Part shown: piece after piece, positions 23,766-32,795 of the stretch
How positions within the stretch are numbered: position 1 is the first letter of the stretch
Layout: every line of letters starts with the position of its first letter
Origin: CAZQYB01 sp964597535
GTDB lineage: Bacteria; Planctomycetota; Phycisphaerae; Sedimentisphaerales; Anaerobacaceae
Assembly (NCBI GenBank): GCA_964597535.1
Contig: CAZQYB010000002.1
Coordinates: forward strand, 1-55,797
Direction of reading: 5' to 3'
DNA length: 55,797 nucleotides
The notes under the pieces: model-generated
Databases searched by the model: none
Seen by the model: the letters and a program-made list of their open reading frames with translations, nothing else
Told to the model about the DNA's origin: nothing
Made by a program: the position numbers and the translations under genes

Positions 23766-26700
23766 ATGGCAAAGAAGAGATTAAATAAAAAAGTTGCACT
23801 CGTTGGGTCGCTGGTTTTCGTAGCTATTGTGGTGGTTCTGATTTTGGCGATTCTGCATTTTAGTCGAGACCCGGAAAAGTTTATCAAAGACGGTGATGCG
23901 GCGATAAAAGCAGCCAGGGAAGCTACAGATGAACAGATAAAAGCGGAAAAGTACAAGGAGGCTACACGTTGTTATAATGAGGCACATAGTCTGGCAGAAA
24001 CCGATTTGCTCAAGATAAAGATGCTGTTTAGACTCATTGATGTCCAGTTGGCAACCGACAAATGGAACTATGTACTGGGGAATTGGAGTGGGATAGTTAA
24101 GATAGATCCGAAGAATGCCAAAGCTCGATATGGACAGTTGAAGTACTTTTATATAATGGCTAACAGTGGGGTGTCGGGAGCCTGGAAACAAGTTGCGTCA
24201 CAAGCATCTGAATTTATAGAAGTGGCAGAAGATACGAACCTTCTCACAGAAGACACAGCCAAGTTCGAATCATTTGGAATGCGAGAAGAAGACACAGGCA
24301 GCCAGTGCCTGGGGTCGTATTTATATATGCTCAAGGGCAGAGCTACCCTTGAAATGACAACGAGGGGAGCTTTCACCGACCCGGACGAATCGCTTGACAG
24401 GGCAATCGATGATTTGAAGAAGATTCAGGAATTTGAACCAGGTAATATCAATAGCTATTTGTATTTGGCGCAAGCGGCCATCGAAAAAGGGAAGCTTCTC
24501 GTTTCAAGAGGTAATTTTGAAGAAATAGAAAAAAGTAGAGGTCAAGCTAAGGAATATTTGGACGAGGCTGCGAGGCACGCCGGTACCGACGCCAGAGCAC
24601 AGATTAATCTTCTGAGAATGAAACCTGTACTTGCTCAAATGAAAAGTCGCGAGCAACTTGAAACTCTGGAGCCCGAATACCTGTTGCTTGTACAAAAGTT
24701 TCCTTCCAGTGCAGAGGCGTATTGGGCATTAGCCAGATTCTATCGACAGTTAGGCCATAAGTATCTTGATAAGGCTATAGAAGCCGGTGAAAAAGCTATG
24801 GAATTGGATAAGGAAAACGTAAGATACGCAATAAATGTGGCCGATTTGCATTATCGCAAGTTTTCCATTTATGGGGAAAAGCCCCATTTTCATAGAGCAA
24901 TAGAAGTAAGCAAAAACGCTCTTACCCTGCCAGATGCGCAAGATAAGCCCGGGCCGCGAGAGTGGGCAAATCGAACGAACAGAATCTCATTATATGTTTT
25001 CCTTGCGAATTGCTATATAGAGCAAATAGTTGAGCCTCGCGAAATAACGACGGAATCGCAAAAGCAGGAATGGATAGGAAACGCTGAGCAGGCGGTGCAT
25101 GAAATTGAGCAGCTTTTTGGTAGCGGTCAAAGTGCATCTGTTATTCGGTGGCAGGGCATGCTTGAGCTTGCGAAGGGAAACAGAAATATCGCTATAAGGA
25201 AGCTGTATGCAACGTACGAGCAACTTAAAGCAGCATCCTCACGAAAGGAGCTTGAGCGGGTAGATTGCCTGCTCGCATACCGGTTAGCTAAAATTTTTGC
25301 GAATACTGCCGAACTTGGGGCAGCGGATGAGTTTTTTACAACTGCACTGAGGCTTCGTGACAGAAGTGCTCCTGACAAAATTGACGAAAGGAAACCGGAA
25401 GCTCTTTTAGATTACGCGGATGTATTGCTAAAACGGAGGAACTACAACGGGGTTTTGCGTCTTGCAGACTTTTTTGAGGAGGAATACGGGGTCAATGAGA
25501 GAAGCCAAACACTTCGCATCAAAGCTTTACTTGGTGCAAGGCAGTTCGAAGAGGCAGAAGAAGAACTGGCGAAGCTGAAACCGGATGAGGCGAATACAAT
25601 TAAACTTAACCTGGCACTGGTACAAGCCAAGATTAGGCAAGTTCAAAGGGCTATTGCACAGAAGCGAATGAAAGAGGATGCAAAGACTATTCTGCAGGGT
25701 TTGAAGGCAACAGAAAAAAATGGTGTTGAGCCGGAAGGTTCTGTAGAGTTGATGACGACTGAATTACGAAGCTACGGAGATACTTTGGCAAATCTGGTGA
25801 AGAAGCTGCTCCAACAAGAGCCAAATTCTGTAGAAGAAGCTTTTATCGTTGCTGTTTGCAACAATTACATAGCAGAAGAGGAAACAAGTGCGGCGAAGGA
25901 TTTGGTCGATAGGTTTTTGGAACATTTTCCCGGTAGTACGCAGGTTCAGTTTTACAAACGGTTACTCACTAAGCCCAGGCCAGGGGAGATTTCACAGCAA
26001 GAACGCAAGGAGATAGAAGAACAAGTTCTGTCAGAGATGGCAGAACCAATTGAGCGATCTTTAAGACTTGGGGCATTTTACCTGAGGTTTAAGGAGCCGG
26101 AGAAAGCGGCTGAAGAATTTAAAAAGGTCCTTAAAATAGAGACTTCGCAACAGGGTGTTGTTGAGGAGAGGGAAGAAATAACAGATTTGCAGCGTATTGC
26201 TGGAAGTTATCTTTTTGAGATAGCTATCAGCACGAAAGATTGGGAGCAGGCAGAGCAAATCGCAGATTTTGCACGACGTGAGAATCTTGATGATTGTGAA
26301 GGCCAATTCTTTGCTGCTCGCTTTGCTGCGAGTAAAAAGGAGTATGAAGATGCGTTGGCAAGGATTGAGGAATGTCTGAGACAAAGGCCTGTGTTTTCAG
26401 CAGCTTATATGCTGAGGAGTAATGTCAATGCTGCTCTTGGGAATGAGCATAGAGCCATAGAAGACGCGAAAAAAGCAGCATCTTTGAATCCACTGGATGG
26501 AGTTATTGCAAAAGTATTGGCGAGTTTGCTGTACCAGCGTAATAAAAAACTTGGGGATAATAACGTACCTTCAGAGCAAGTAATCGAAACCAGAGACGCT
26601 TTGGACCGAGCAATAGCGCTAAATCCGGGTGATTTAGAGCTACTTAGCTTCTACGCCGAATATATAAGCGCGACAGAGCCATTCAGAGCGCTGGCTATCC

Positions 26701-28736
26701 GACAGAATTTGCAAAGAGTTACTCCGAGTGCTCAGAATGCTATACTGCTCGGGAAATTGGCAACGAGGGTGGCTCTTCGTGAGACGGACACAGAGAAAAA
26801 AGAGGCATTGCTTGCCATAGCAAGTTCATCATTCGAGCAGGCAAGGGCTTTAGAACCGCAAAACAAAATTGCGCTGGAAGTCCAAGCGGAATACTACGAG
26901 CTCATTGGTAAACCAGAAGAAGCTGCGAAGCTGCTGGAACAACCGGAAGATAAGAAACTGCTATGGCGACATTATTTTCGAGCTGGCCAATTTAAGAAGG
27001 CCAGAGCCGTTTGCGAGCAGTTGTATCAGAGTGAACCGAAGGATAGCGAATTAGTCAAAGGCTTTCTACTTATTGCAGAAAGAATGGCTGATAAAGAGGC
27101 TGTGAAGAGGTATTCTGAAGAACTTTTATCGCTCGAAGAGACCATAGAAAACCATCTTCTTCAAATTCAGATTTTTCTTAAGACCGGTCTTGTAAAAGAA
27201 GCCGAGTACAAATTGCAAAGTTTTAAGGAGAAGTTTGCGGATGAGCCCCGAGCACTGCTGCTTGAGGCGTGGTTGGCAATGAAACAGGGACAACTGAAAC
27301 GGGCATTGGATTTGGAAAATCGAAGTCTTACCGCCGACGAGGACAGCGCAATAGCCTGGCGATTAAAAGGCGAAACGAATCTTTTAATGGCGAATTATGC
27401 TCAAGCCATCAGCAACCTCAAAAGAAGCAAGCTACTGTCGGACGAGCCGGTAACTCGGAATTCCTTGGCGAAAGCTTATATGCGGGTGGGTCGATACGAA
27501 GAAGCCATAATCGAGCTTAAAAATACGATTGACCATCCACAAGCTCCTGTGGAGGCCAGAGCATTGCTTGAAAGGATTTATCTAAAACTTGGCAGAAAAA
27601 ATGCCCTGAAAAGATTCTATGACGAGACTGTGGATGAATTGCCCGATAGTGTGTTCTGGTATAACCGAGCGGGGGCATTTGCCATAGCCGAGGGTGAATT
27701 CGAGAGGGCAGAGCAATTGTATGGGCTGGCATGGCAAAAAGCAAACAAGGGTGAGAACGCTGGTAACAAGGAGTCCATACACGACAAAAGTCGTCTGGGA
27801 ACCAACGCAACAGCACTCGATGGGTATTTAGGGGCACTTGTATCAGGGGGCAAGTTGGATAAGGCCCTTGAAGAAGGCAGGAAATACGTTGACAGTGATT
27901 TTGCTCCCATGGCATATTTGCGAATGGCAGAGGCAAAGTTGAAGCTCGGTGATAAAACAACCGCTATACAATATTGCCAAAAAGCGGTTGATAAAGCGGG
28001 AACAAATGAGGTTTTTGTGTCCGGAGCATTGCAGAGAATGTACTCGCTGCTGGGGGCGGAAGAGGCGTTGGGATATTGCGAAGAAAAGCTTAAAGCCAAT
28101 CCTGATTCGCTTGCCGCCAACTTCGCTATATTTAATTTGACGAAGATTACCGGTGAGTACAACAAGGCCGTCGGCTACATTGACAAATGTCTCCAAATAG
28201 TAGGGCCCGATAACCCGCGTAGAGTGGTTTACACAATGCGAAAAGCAGAGGTTCTACAATTGGCTTATAACAAGACCTCCGATAATGATTACCTCAAGAA
28301 GATTATCGCAGTGTACGAAAGTTTGTTAGCTGAAATGCCGAATAATATGGGTGTCCTGAATAATTTAGCGTATATGCTGGCTGAAAATAATGAGAAGCTG
28401 CCGGAGGCGCTCAAATACGCCGAACGTGTTCATAAGGTAAGGCCAAATAATCCCGGCTTTCTGGATACTTATGCTTATGTGTTGTATAAAAACGGCAGGC
28501 TCTCGGAGGCAGACGAATCTTTGCAGGCCGCGATACAACAGTATGAGCAGAGTAAAAGTTCTGTACCAGGGGAGGTATATGAGCATTTGGGTATGATAAA
28601 GGAAAAACTCGGGGCAGAAGCTGAAGCTGTTGCAGCCTATAAACAAGCGCTGGAAATGGGAGCAGATGAATTTTCGAAGGCAACCAAGGAGCGGATAACG
28701 GCGACTATAGAGCGTCTTTCACAGCAAAACAAGTAG
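23766..28736 (+). CDS. Very large TPR-repeat protein of the EPS/exosortase cluster
   Basis: 1656 residues from ATG 23766, with GGAAGG eight to eighteen bases upstream; an in-frame GTG at 23745 is less likely. A single N-terminal membrane anchor (VALVGSLVFVAIVVVLILAI) precedes an almost continuous array of tetratricopeptide-type helical repeats (e.g. YWALARFYRQLGHKYLDKAI, AYMRVGRYEEAIIELKNTI, LGMIKEKLGAEAEAVAAYKQ), so the bulk is probably periplasmic. Proteins of the PrsT type, long TPR proteins in PEP-CTERM/EPS clusters, are the closest known analogues. A scaffold role in EPS assembly is inferred. No catalytic motif was seen. Confidence 0.85.
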   Translation: MAKKRLNKKVALVGSLVFVAIVVVLILAILHFSRDPEKFIKDGDAAIKAAREATDEQIKAEKYKEATRCYNEAHSLAETDLLKIKMLFRLIDVQLATDKWNYVLGNWSGIVKIDPKNAKARYGQLKYFYIMANSGVSGAWKQVASQASEFIEVAEDTNLLTEDTAKFESFGMREEDTGSQCLGSYLYMLKGRATLEMTTRGAFTDPDESLDRAIDDLKKIQEFEPGNINSYLYLAQAAIEKGKLLVSRGNFEEIEKSRGQAKEYLDEAARHAGTDARAQINLLRMKPVLAQMKSREQLETLEPEYLLLVQKFPSSAEAYWALARFYRQLGHKYLDKAIEAGEKAMELDKENVRYAINVADLHYRKFSIYGEKPHFHRAIEVSKNALTLPDAQDKPGPREWANRTNRISLYVFLANCYIEQIVEPREITTESQKQEWIGNAEQAVHEIEQLFGSGQSASVIRWQGMLELAKGNRNIAIRKLYATYEQLKAASSRKELERVDCLLAYRLAKIFANTAELGAADEFFTTALRLRDRSAPDKIDERKPEALLDYADVLLKRRNYNGVLRLADFFEEEYGVNERSQTLRIKALLGARQFEEAEEELAKLKPDEANTIKLNLALVQAKIRQVQRAIAQKRMKEDAKTILQGLKATEKNGVEPEGSVELMTTELRSYGDTLANLVKKLLQQEPNSVEEAFIVAVCNNYIAEEETSAAKDLVDRFLEHFPGSTQVQFYKRLLTKPRPGEISQQERKEIEEQVLSEMAEPIERSLRLGAFYLRFKEPEKAAEEFKKVLKIETSQQGVVEEREEITDLQRIAGSYLFEIAISTKDWEQAEQIADFARRENLDDCEGQFFAARFAASKKEYEDALARIEECLRQRPVFSAAYMLRSNVNAALGNEHRAIEDAKKAASLNPLDGVIAKVLASLLYQRNKKLGDNNVPSEQVIETRDALDRAIALNPGDLELLSFYAEYISATEPFRALAIRQNLQRVTPSAQNAILLGKLATRVALRETDTEKKEALLAIASSSFEQARALEPQNKIALEVQAEYYELIGKPEEAAKLLEQPEDKKLLWRHYFRAGQFKKARAVCEQLYQSEPKDSELVKGFLLIAERMADKEAVKRYSEELLSLEETIENHLLQIQIFLKTGLVKEAEYKLQSFKEKFADEPRALLLEAWLAMKQGQLKRALDLENRSLTADEDSAIAWRLKGETNLLMANYAQAISNLKRSKLLSDEPVTRNSLAKAYMRVGRYEEAIIELKNTIDHPQAPVEARALLERIYLKLGRKNALKRFYDETVDELPDSVFWYNRAGAFAIAEGEFERAEQLYGLAWQKANKGENAGNKESIHDKSRLGTNATALDGYLGALVSGGKLDKALEEGRKYVDSDFAPMAYLRMAEAKLKLGDKTTAIQYCQKAVDKAGTNEVFVSGALQRMYSLLGAEEALGYCEEKLKANPDSLAANFAIFNLTKITGEYNKAVGYIDKCLQIVGPDNPRRVVYTMRKAEVLQLAYNKTSDNDYLKKIIAVYESLLAEMPNNMGVLNNLAYMLAENNEKLPEALKYAERVHKVRPNNPGFLDTYAYVLYKNGRLSEADESLQAAIQQYEQSKSSVPGEVYEHLGMIKEKLGAEAEAVAAYKQALEMGADEFSKATKERITATIERLSQQNK

Positions 28737-28764
28737 TGAAGCGTGATACGAGATACGGAATAAG

Positions 28765-30987
28765 ATGACAGAAGAGAGAAAGACTCAAATGAGAACGGTT
28801 AGACCGGCTGTACCGCGACCGGCGGGAGCTACTGATGCTCTGACACCGAAGGAAATTTTCGGAATATTGCGTCGGCATATACCGTTGATGGTTTTTATGA
28901 CTATATTGGGTCTTATGATGGGCGGGACGGCCTGGTATCTTTTGCTTCGCTATGCCCCCAGATACACGGCTGAAACCTATCTTAAAGTTTTACCGCCCGT
29001 AGAGAGCGACCCTATGAGCATTGTTGCATCTCTGGTGAATAAGGATATTCAATACGGTCATCGTGTAACAATAGCCAACAGCATAAAGCAGCAGCGTACA
29101 CTGCAAGATTTGATTGACAGGGACAAAATTCAAAAAACAAAATGGTTCAAATATTTTGGTAAGCTCAAACATCGGAGTATTCCAAAGGCATATAAGGATT
29201 TGAAGAAGCATCTTGGAGTTTATGCCCTAAGAGACGCTGAGTTCGTTAAGATATCGATGACCTGCGGTGATAAGGACGAATCAGCATTGATAGTGAACGA
29301 AATGGTAGATTTGTTTTTTACTTCGCATGGGATTACAACGCAAGGGGAGATTAGCGCAAGGTTGACAAAATACGAGGACCGACGTGACCGTGTTCAAGCG
29401 GATTTGGATGCAGCCGAGAAGGCATTGAGCGATGTTCGGAGAGACCACACGGATCTTGAAGTGCACACTTATCGCGACACAATCACAATGAAATTGGATA
29501 ATTTGGAGATTGAGAAAAACAATCTCATTCTGGAAATAGAGGAGATTCGAGCTATTATAAAAACTCTTGATGAACTGGCGACAGGCCCCATCACAGAGCA
29601 GATCGAACGTCAAGTAGAGACAGACCCTGTTATGGTTATGCTTGCCCAGCAGATTGCCCTTCAGGAGTCAGCACTTGCAGGCAGACTTACGAAGTTCGGT
29701 GAAAATCACAGAGTGGTGCTCCAAACACAAGACCTAATAAACGAAATCAGAGTAAAAAGACTAAGCAGAAAAGCGGAAATAGCAGAACAGGTCCGACAGG
29801 CGAACTTTCAAGCCGGAAAGGACAGACTGGTTGTACTGCAGCAAAGATTTTTACAATTGGAGAAGTTGCGAGAGGAGATGGCAGTCAAAAAGAAAGATTT
29901 TGATTTAGCCCGTGCAGAGTATGAAAAGCGGCTGAGTATAAGAGATGAGAGAAGAGAGATGCGTGATTCAATCAAGGAGCAGATTACCAAGCTGAGAATG
30001 ATACACGATGACCCTCGGACACCTAAGGTTCAGAGAATTGGAGCTGCTCTGCCTCCATTGAGAGTGAGTTCTCCACTGTGGTATTTTTACTTCCCCGGTG
30101 GAACGGTGTTGGGCCTTATATTTGGAATAGGACTTACCTTCCTTATCGAACTGCTTAATGACCTTGTGCGGACACCGAGAGACGTAAGCAGACACTTGCA
30201 TATTCCGCTTTTGGGTGTTATTCCCCATGCAGCCGAAGATGGACAGGTTCGGGACATTGACCTTTGCCACGTTGTACGTCAGGCACCTTATTCTATTATA
30301 AGCGAGTCCTACAGGCGGTTGCGGACAAATTTAAAGCTGTCCGGTTCTGTAGAATCTTTGAAAGCTTTGCTTGTGAGCAGTGGTACGGCGGGGGACGGTA
30401 AAACTACTGTGGCGGTTAATCTTGCGACAACTTTTGTTGTTGAAAATAAAAGGGTGCTGCTTATAGATGCTAATTTTTGGCGACCGAATTTACATACGAT
30501 ATTTCCAAAGGCAGCAGCCGAGGGCAAGGCGGTCGAGCAATCTGATTTCGGATTGAGTAATCTGCTAATGGGCCAGTGCGGTTACGAGGAAGTAATAAGG
30601 CCCAGCGGTATCGAGGGTCTTGACATAATTGATTCGGGGCCGTTACCTTCTAACCCGGCAGAGCTGCTCGGCGGAGTACAAATGGAACATCTGGTTAAAC
30701 AGGAACGTGAGAGCTACGATTATGTCATAGTTGACGGCCCGCCGGTGTTACTGGTCAGTGTCAGCAAGATGCTGGCGAAACTTGCCGACGGTACGGTGTT
30801 GGTATTTAATGCCGGCAGTACAAGAAGCGGTGCCGCTCAGAGGACTATTCGGGAGTTGAAAGAAGTAAATGCCACAATAGTTGGGTGTGTGCTTTTTGCC
30901 GTACAGGCTATGAAGGGCGGCTATTTCCGTGAGCAATTCAAATCTTATCGAAAATACCAGAAGCTGCAGCTTGCTCAATCCGTTTAG
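28765..30987 (+). CDS. Polysaccharide co-polymerase/tyrosine autokinase (Wzz-BY-kinase fusion)
   Basis: 740 residues. A Wzz-type chain-length domain with two membrane helices (about 34-57 and about 438-460) flanks a long periplasmic coiled coil. The C-terminal BY-kinase domain has Walker A SSGTAGDGKTT (about 538-548), Walker A' VLLIDANFWRPN (about 566) and Walker B VIVDGPP (about 655). The tail has a short Tyr cluster (YFREQFKSYRKYQ) suited to autophosphorylation. It controls length and export of the polysaccharide together with the Wza-like channel. It starts 28 bases after the TPR gene, in the same operon. Confidence 0.93.
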   Translation: MTEERKTQMRTVRPAVPRPAGATDALTPKEIFGILRRHIPLMVFMTILGLMMGGTAWYLLLRYAPRYTAETYLKVLPPVESDPMSIVASLVNKDIQYGHRVTIANSIKQQRTLQDLIDRDKIQKTKWFKYFGKLKHRSIPKAYKDLKKHLGVYALRDAEFVKISMTCGDKDESALIVNEMVDLFFTSHGITTQGEISARLTKYEDRRDRVQADLDAAEKALSDVRRDHTDLEVHTYRDTITMKLDNLEIEKNNLILEIEEIRAIIKTLDELATGPITEQIERQVETDPVMVMLAQQIALQESALAGRLTKFGENHRVVLQTQDLINEIRVKRLSRKAEIAEQVRQANFQAGKDRLVVLQQRFLQLEKLREEMAVKKKDFDLARAEYEKRLSIRDERREMRDSIKEQITKLRMIHDDPRTPKVQRIGAALPPLRVSSPLWYFYFPGGTVLGLIFGIGLTFLIELLNDLVRTPRDVSRHLHIPLLGVIPHAAEDGQVRDIDLCHVVRQAPYSIISESYRRLRTNLKLSGSVESLKALLVSSGTAGDGKTTVAVNLATTFVVENKRVLLIDANFWRPNLHTIFPKAAAEGKAVEQSDFGLSNLLMGQCGYEEVIRPSGIEGLDIIDSGPLPSNPAELLGGVQMEHLVKQERESYDYVIVDGPPVLLVSVSKMLAKLADGTVLVFNAGSTRSGAAQRTIRELKEVNATIVGCVLFAVQAMKGGYFREQFKSYRKYQKLQLAQSV

Positions 30988-31071
30988 CAATATTAAAATG
31001 TAGCTTGTGGTTTTTCGGTCTGCTTTGCGCTAAAGACTATTCGTTGAATTCACTTGTGAAAGGTTTTTTTG

Positions 31072-32010
31072 ATGGAGAAATTTTTGGTGACCGGCGGAGC
31101 CGGTTTTATTGGTTCAAATATCTGCAAAAAACTCGTCTCACAAGGCTGCTTCGTAAGGGTTATCGACAATCTGCTGACGGGCAAGAAAAGCAACCTGGCA
31201 GATATTATACCCAGGATTGAATTTATAGAAGCCGATATGGGCAATGAAGGAATAGCCCGCACGGCTATGAAAGATATTGATGTTGTTTTGCATCAGGGGG
31301 CTTTGCCCTCGGTGCCGCGGAGCATTGACGACCCTGCCGCCACGCACAAGCATTGCGTTGATGCTACTTTTACCCTTCTATTGGCGGCTCGTGATGCCGG
31401 CATAAAGCGGTTTGTGTATGCATCAAGTTCCTCAGCTTATGGTGATACGCCGACTTTGCCTAAAGTTGAGACGATGCGGCCTCAGCCGCTTTCGCCTTAT
31501 GCGGTGGGTAAACTTGTCGGCGAATATTATTGCTCCGTTTTTAGTAAGGTTTTCGGGCTTGAGACTATTTCGCTGCGCTACTTTAACGTTTTCGGCCCAC
31601 ATCAGGACCCGGCGAGTCAATATGCGGCTGCCATACCTGCATTTGTAACGGCCATATTGAAGGATGAGCCGCCAACAGTTTTTGGCGATGGCGAACAAAG
31701 CCGGGATTTTACGTATGTTGACAACGTTGTCGGGGCCAACTTACTTGCTGCAAGAGCGAAGCATACAGCCGGGGAAGTGGTGAACATCGCTTGTGGGCAG
31801 GCCATAACTGTCAATGCAGTTATTGATATGATTAACGAGGTGGTTGGCAAAAATGTAAAGCCGATATATGATGCGCCGCGGCCCGGCGATGTAAAACACT
31901 CGCTTGCTGATATTACCCTCGCCAAAAAGTTAATCAACTTTAAGCCGACAGTGTCATTTAAACAAGGCCTGCAGAAAGCAATAGACTGGTACCGCGATAA
32001 TCTGCTTTAG
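31072..32010 (+). CDS. NAD-dependent sugar epimerase, WbpP/UDP-GlcNAc 4-epimerase-like
   Basis: 312 residues from ATG 31072 (AAAGG nine bases upstream; TTG 31069 directly precedes it). An extended short-chain dehydrogenase: GGAGFIGSNI nucleotide-binding loop, ASSSSAYGD, catalytic YAVGK, and RYFNVFGPHQDP. The stretch SVPRSIDDPAATHK and the SSSSAYGDTP motif are close to WbpP/TviC, which interconvert UDP-GlcNAc(A) and UDP-GalNAc(A). It likely supplies a nucleotide sugar for the polysaccharide made by this cluster. Substrate is inferred from similarity only. Last gene of the operon; a PEGA lipoprotein converges on it. Confidence 0.85.
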   Translation: MEKFLVTGGAGFIGSNICKKLVSQGCFVRVIDNLLTGKKSNLADIIPRIEFIEADMGNEGIARTAMKDIDVVLHQGALPSVPRSIDDPAATHKHCVDATFTLLLAARDAGIKRFVYASSSSAYGDTPTLPKVETMRPQPLSPYAVGKLVGEYYCSVFSKVFGLETISLRYFNVFGPHQDPASQYAAAIPAFVTAILKDEPPTVFGDGEQSRDFTYVDNVVGANLLAARAKHTAGEVVNIACGQAITVNAVIDMINEVVGKNVKPIYDAPRPGDVKHSLADITLAKKLINFKPTVSFKQGLQKAIDWYRDNLL

Positions 32011-32099
32011 CCAGGCACATGATATTGCCGGGCAAGCAGGAATCTATCGTACCGCCATTTATTTTTGAATTCTATTTTCGCAGGACTAACGTCGTAGCT

Positions 32100-32531
32100 T
32101 TAACGTAACCGCTTCTTCAGTTCCTCGGCGTTTTGGATTAGCTCTTCGCGAGTCGGGTATTGTTTGGGGGCGAGGGTAAACGTCCATTCGTATGAATCCA
32201 CAATTCTCTTTGGGTTGAGTATTTGAGCGAAGAAATCAAAAGGGAACTTGTCATACCAGGGGCCTTTTAGCTTGCGGTGAGTTTTTAAGGTCTCATAGCC
32301 GGGCTTGCTTATCCTGACGTTATAATCGCCATACCAGTTGAACGAGACGGTAACAGGTGAGGTGCCTATTTCCTCATCATTTAATACAACTAAAGCTTCC
32401 TGCGGCTGTGTGTTAATTGTGAGCTGACGTTCTATGCAGCCTCCGCAGAATAAAGCCACAATTAAAAGAACGACCGAGAGAGGAAGTAAATTACATTTCG
32501 CCGGTAAGAAGCGAGTCTTTCGATTTCCCAT
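32100..32531 (-). CDS. PEGA-domain lipoprotein
   Basis: 143 residues from ATG at 32531, with GAGGG upstream; an in-frame TTG at 32546 would overlap that ribosome binding site. A signal helix ends in the lipobox LFCGGC. Residues after it form a PEGA domain (LTINTQPQEALVVLNDEEIG, then PVTVSFNWYGDYNVRISKPG). The C-terminal part is unassigned. PEGA domains are common in surface proteins of Planctomycetota. It is transcribed divergently from pheT. Function unknown. Confidence 0.8.
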   Translation of the reverse strand: MGNRKTRFLPAKCNLLPLSVVLLIVALFCGGCIERQLTINTQPQEALVVLNDEEIGTSPVTVSFNWYGDYNVRISKPGYETLKTHRKLKGPWYDKFPFDFFAQILNPKRIVDSYEWTFTLAPKQYPTREELIQNAEELKKRLR

Positions 32532-32795
32532 AACTGAAACCCTCAAATTATTTAGCAGGCCTATTATAGAGCAAGAGCAAAAAGATGAAAGCCCAAATTT
32601 GGCTGTTGCAAATGTTTTCTGGCTGCTGCGTTGAAGGCCCGAAAACGATAATTAAAAATCATTGACGCCGTTAGAAGTTATGAAATGGGGAATACGGAAG
32701 AAATAAGGTAGAATTCTAACGGGGTTGACAGGCGTGACTCTGGGAGTTAAGTTATTGGCGAATTTGAGGTTTTATTTTTTGACGGCGGCTCTATT

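Noticed and set aside
23724..23783. 19-codon open frame (MLNKTIQWKEGKN...) overlapping the TPR gene start
   Set aside because: Too short and without conservation evidence; the GGAAGG it contains is explained as the TPR gene's ribosome binding site.
32725..32753. TTGACA before pheT considered as a promoter
   Set aside because: The matching -10 position reads TAAGTT, only three of six consensus bases, so support is too weak to list.
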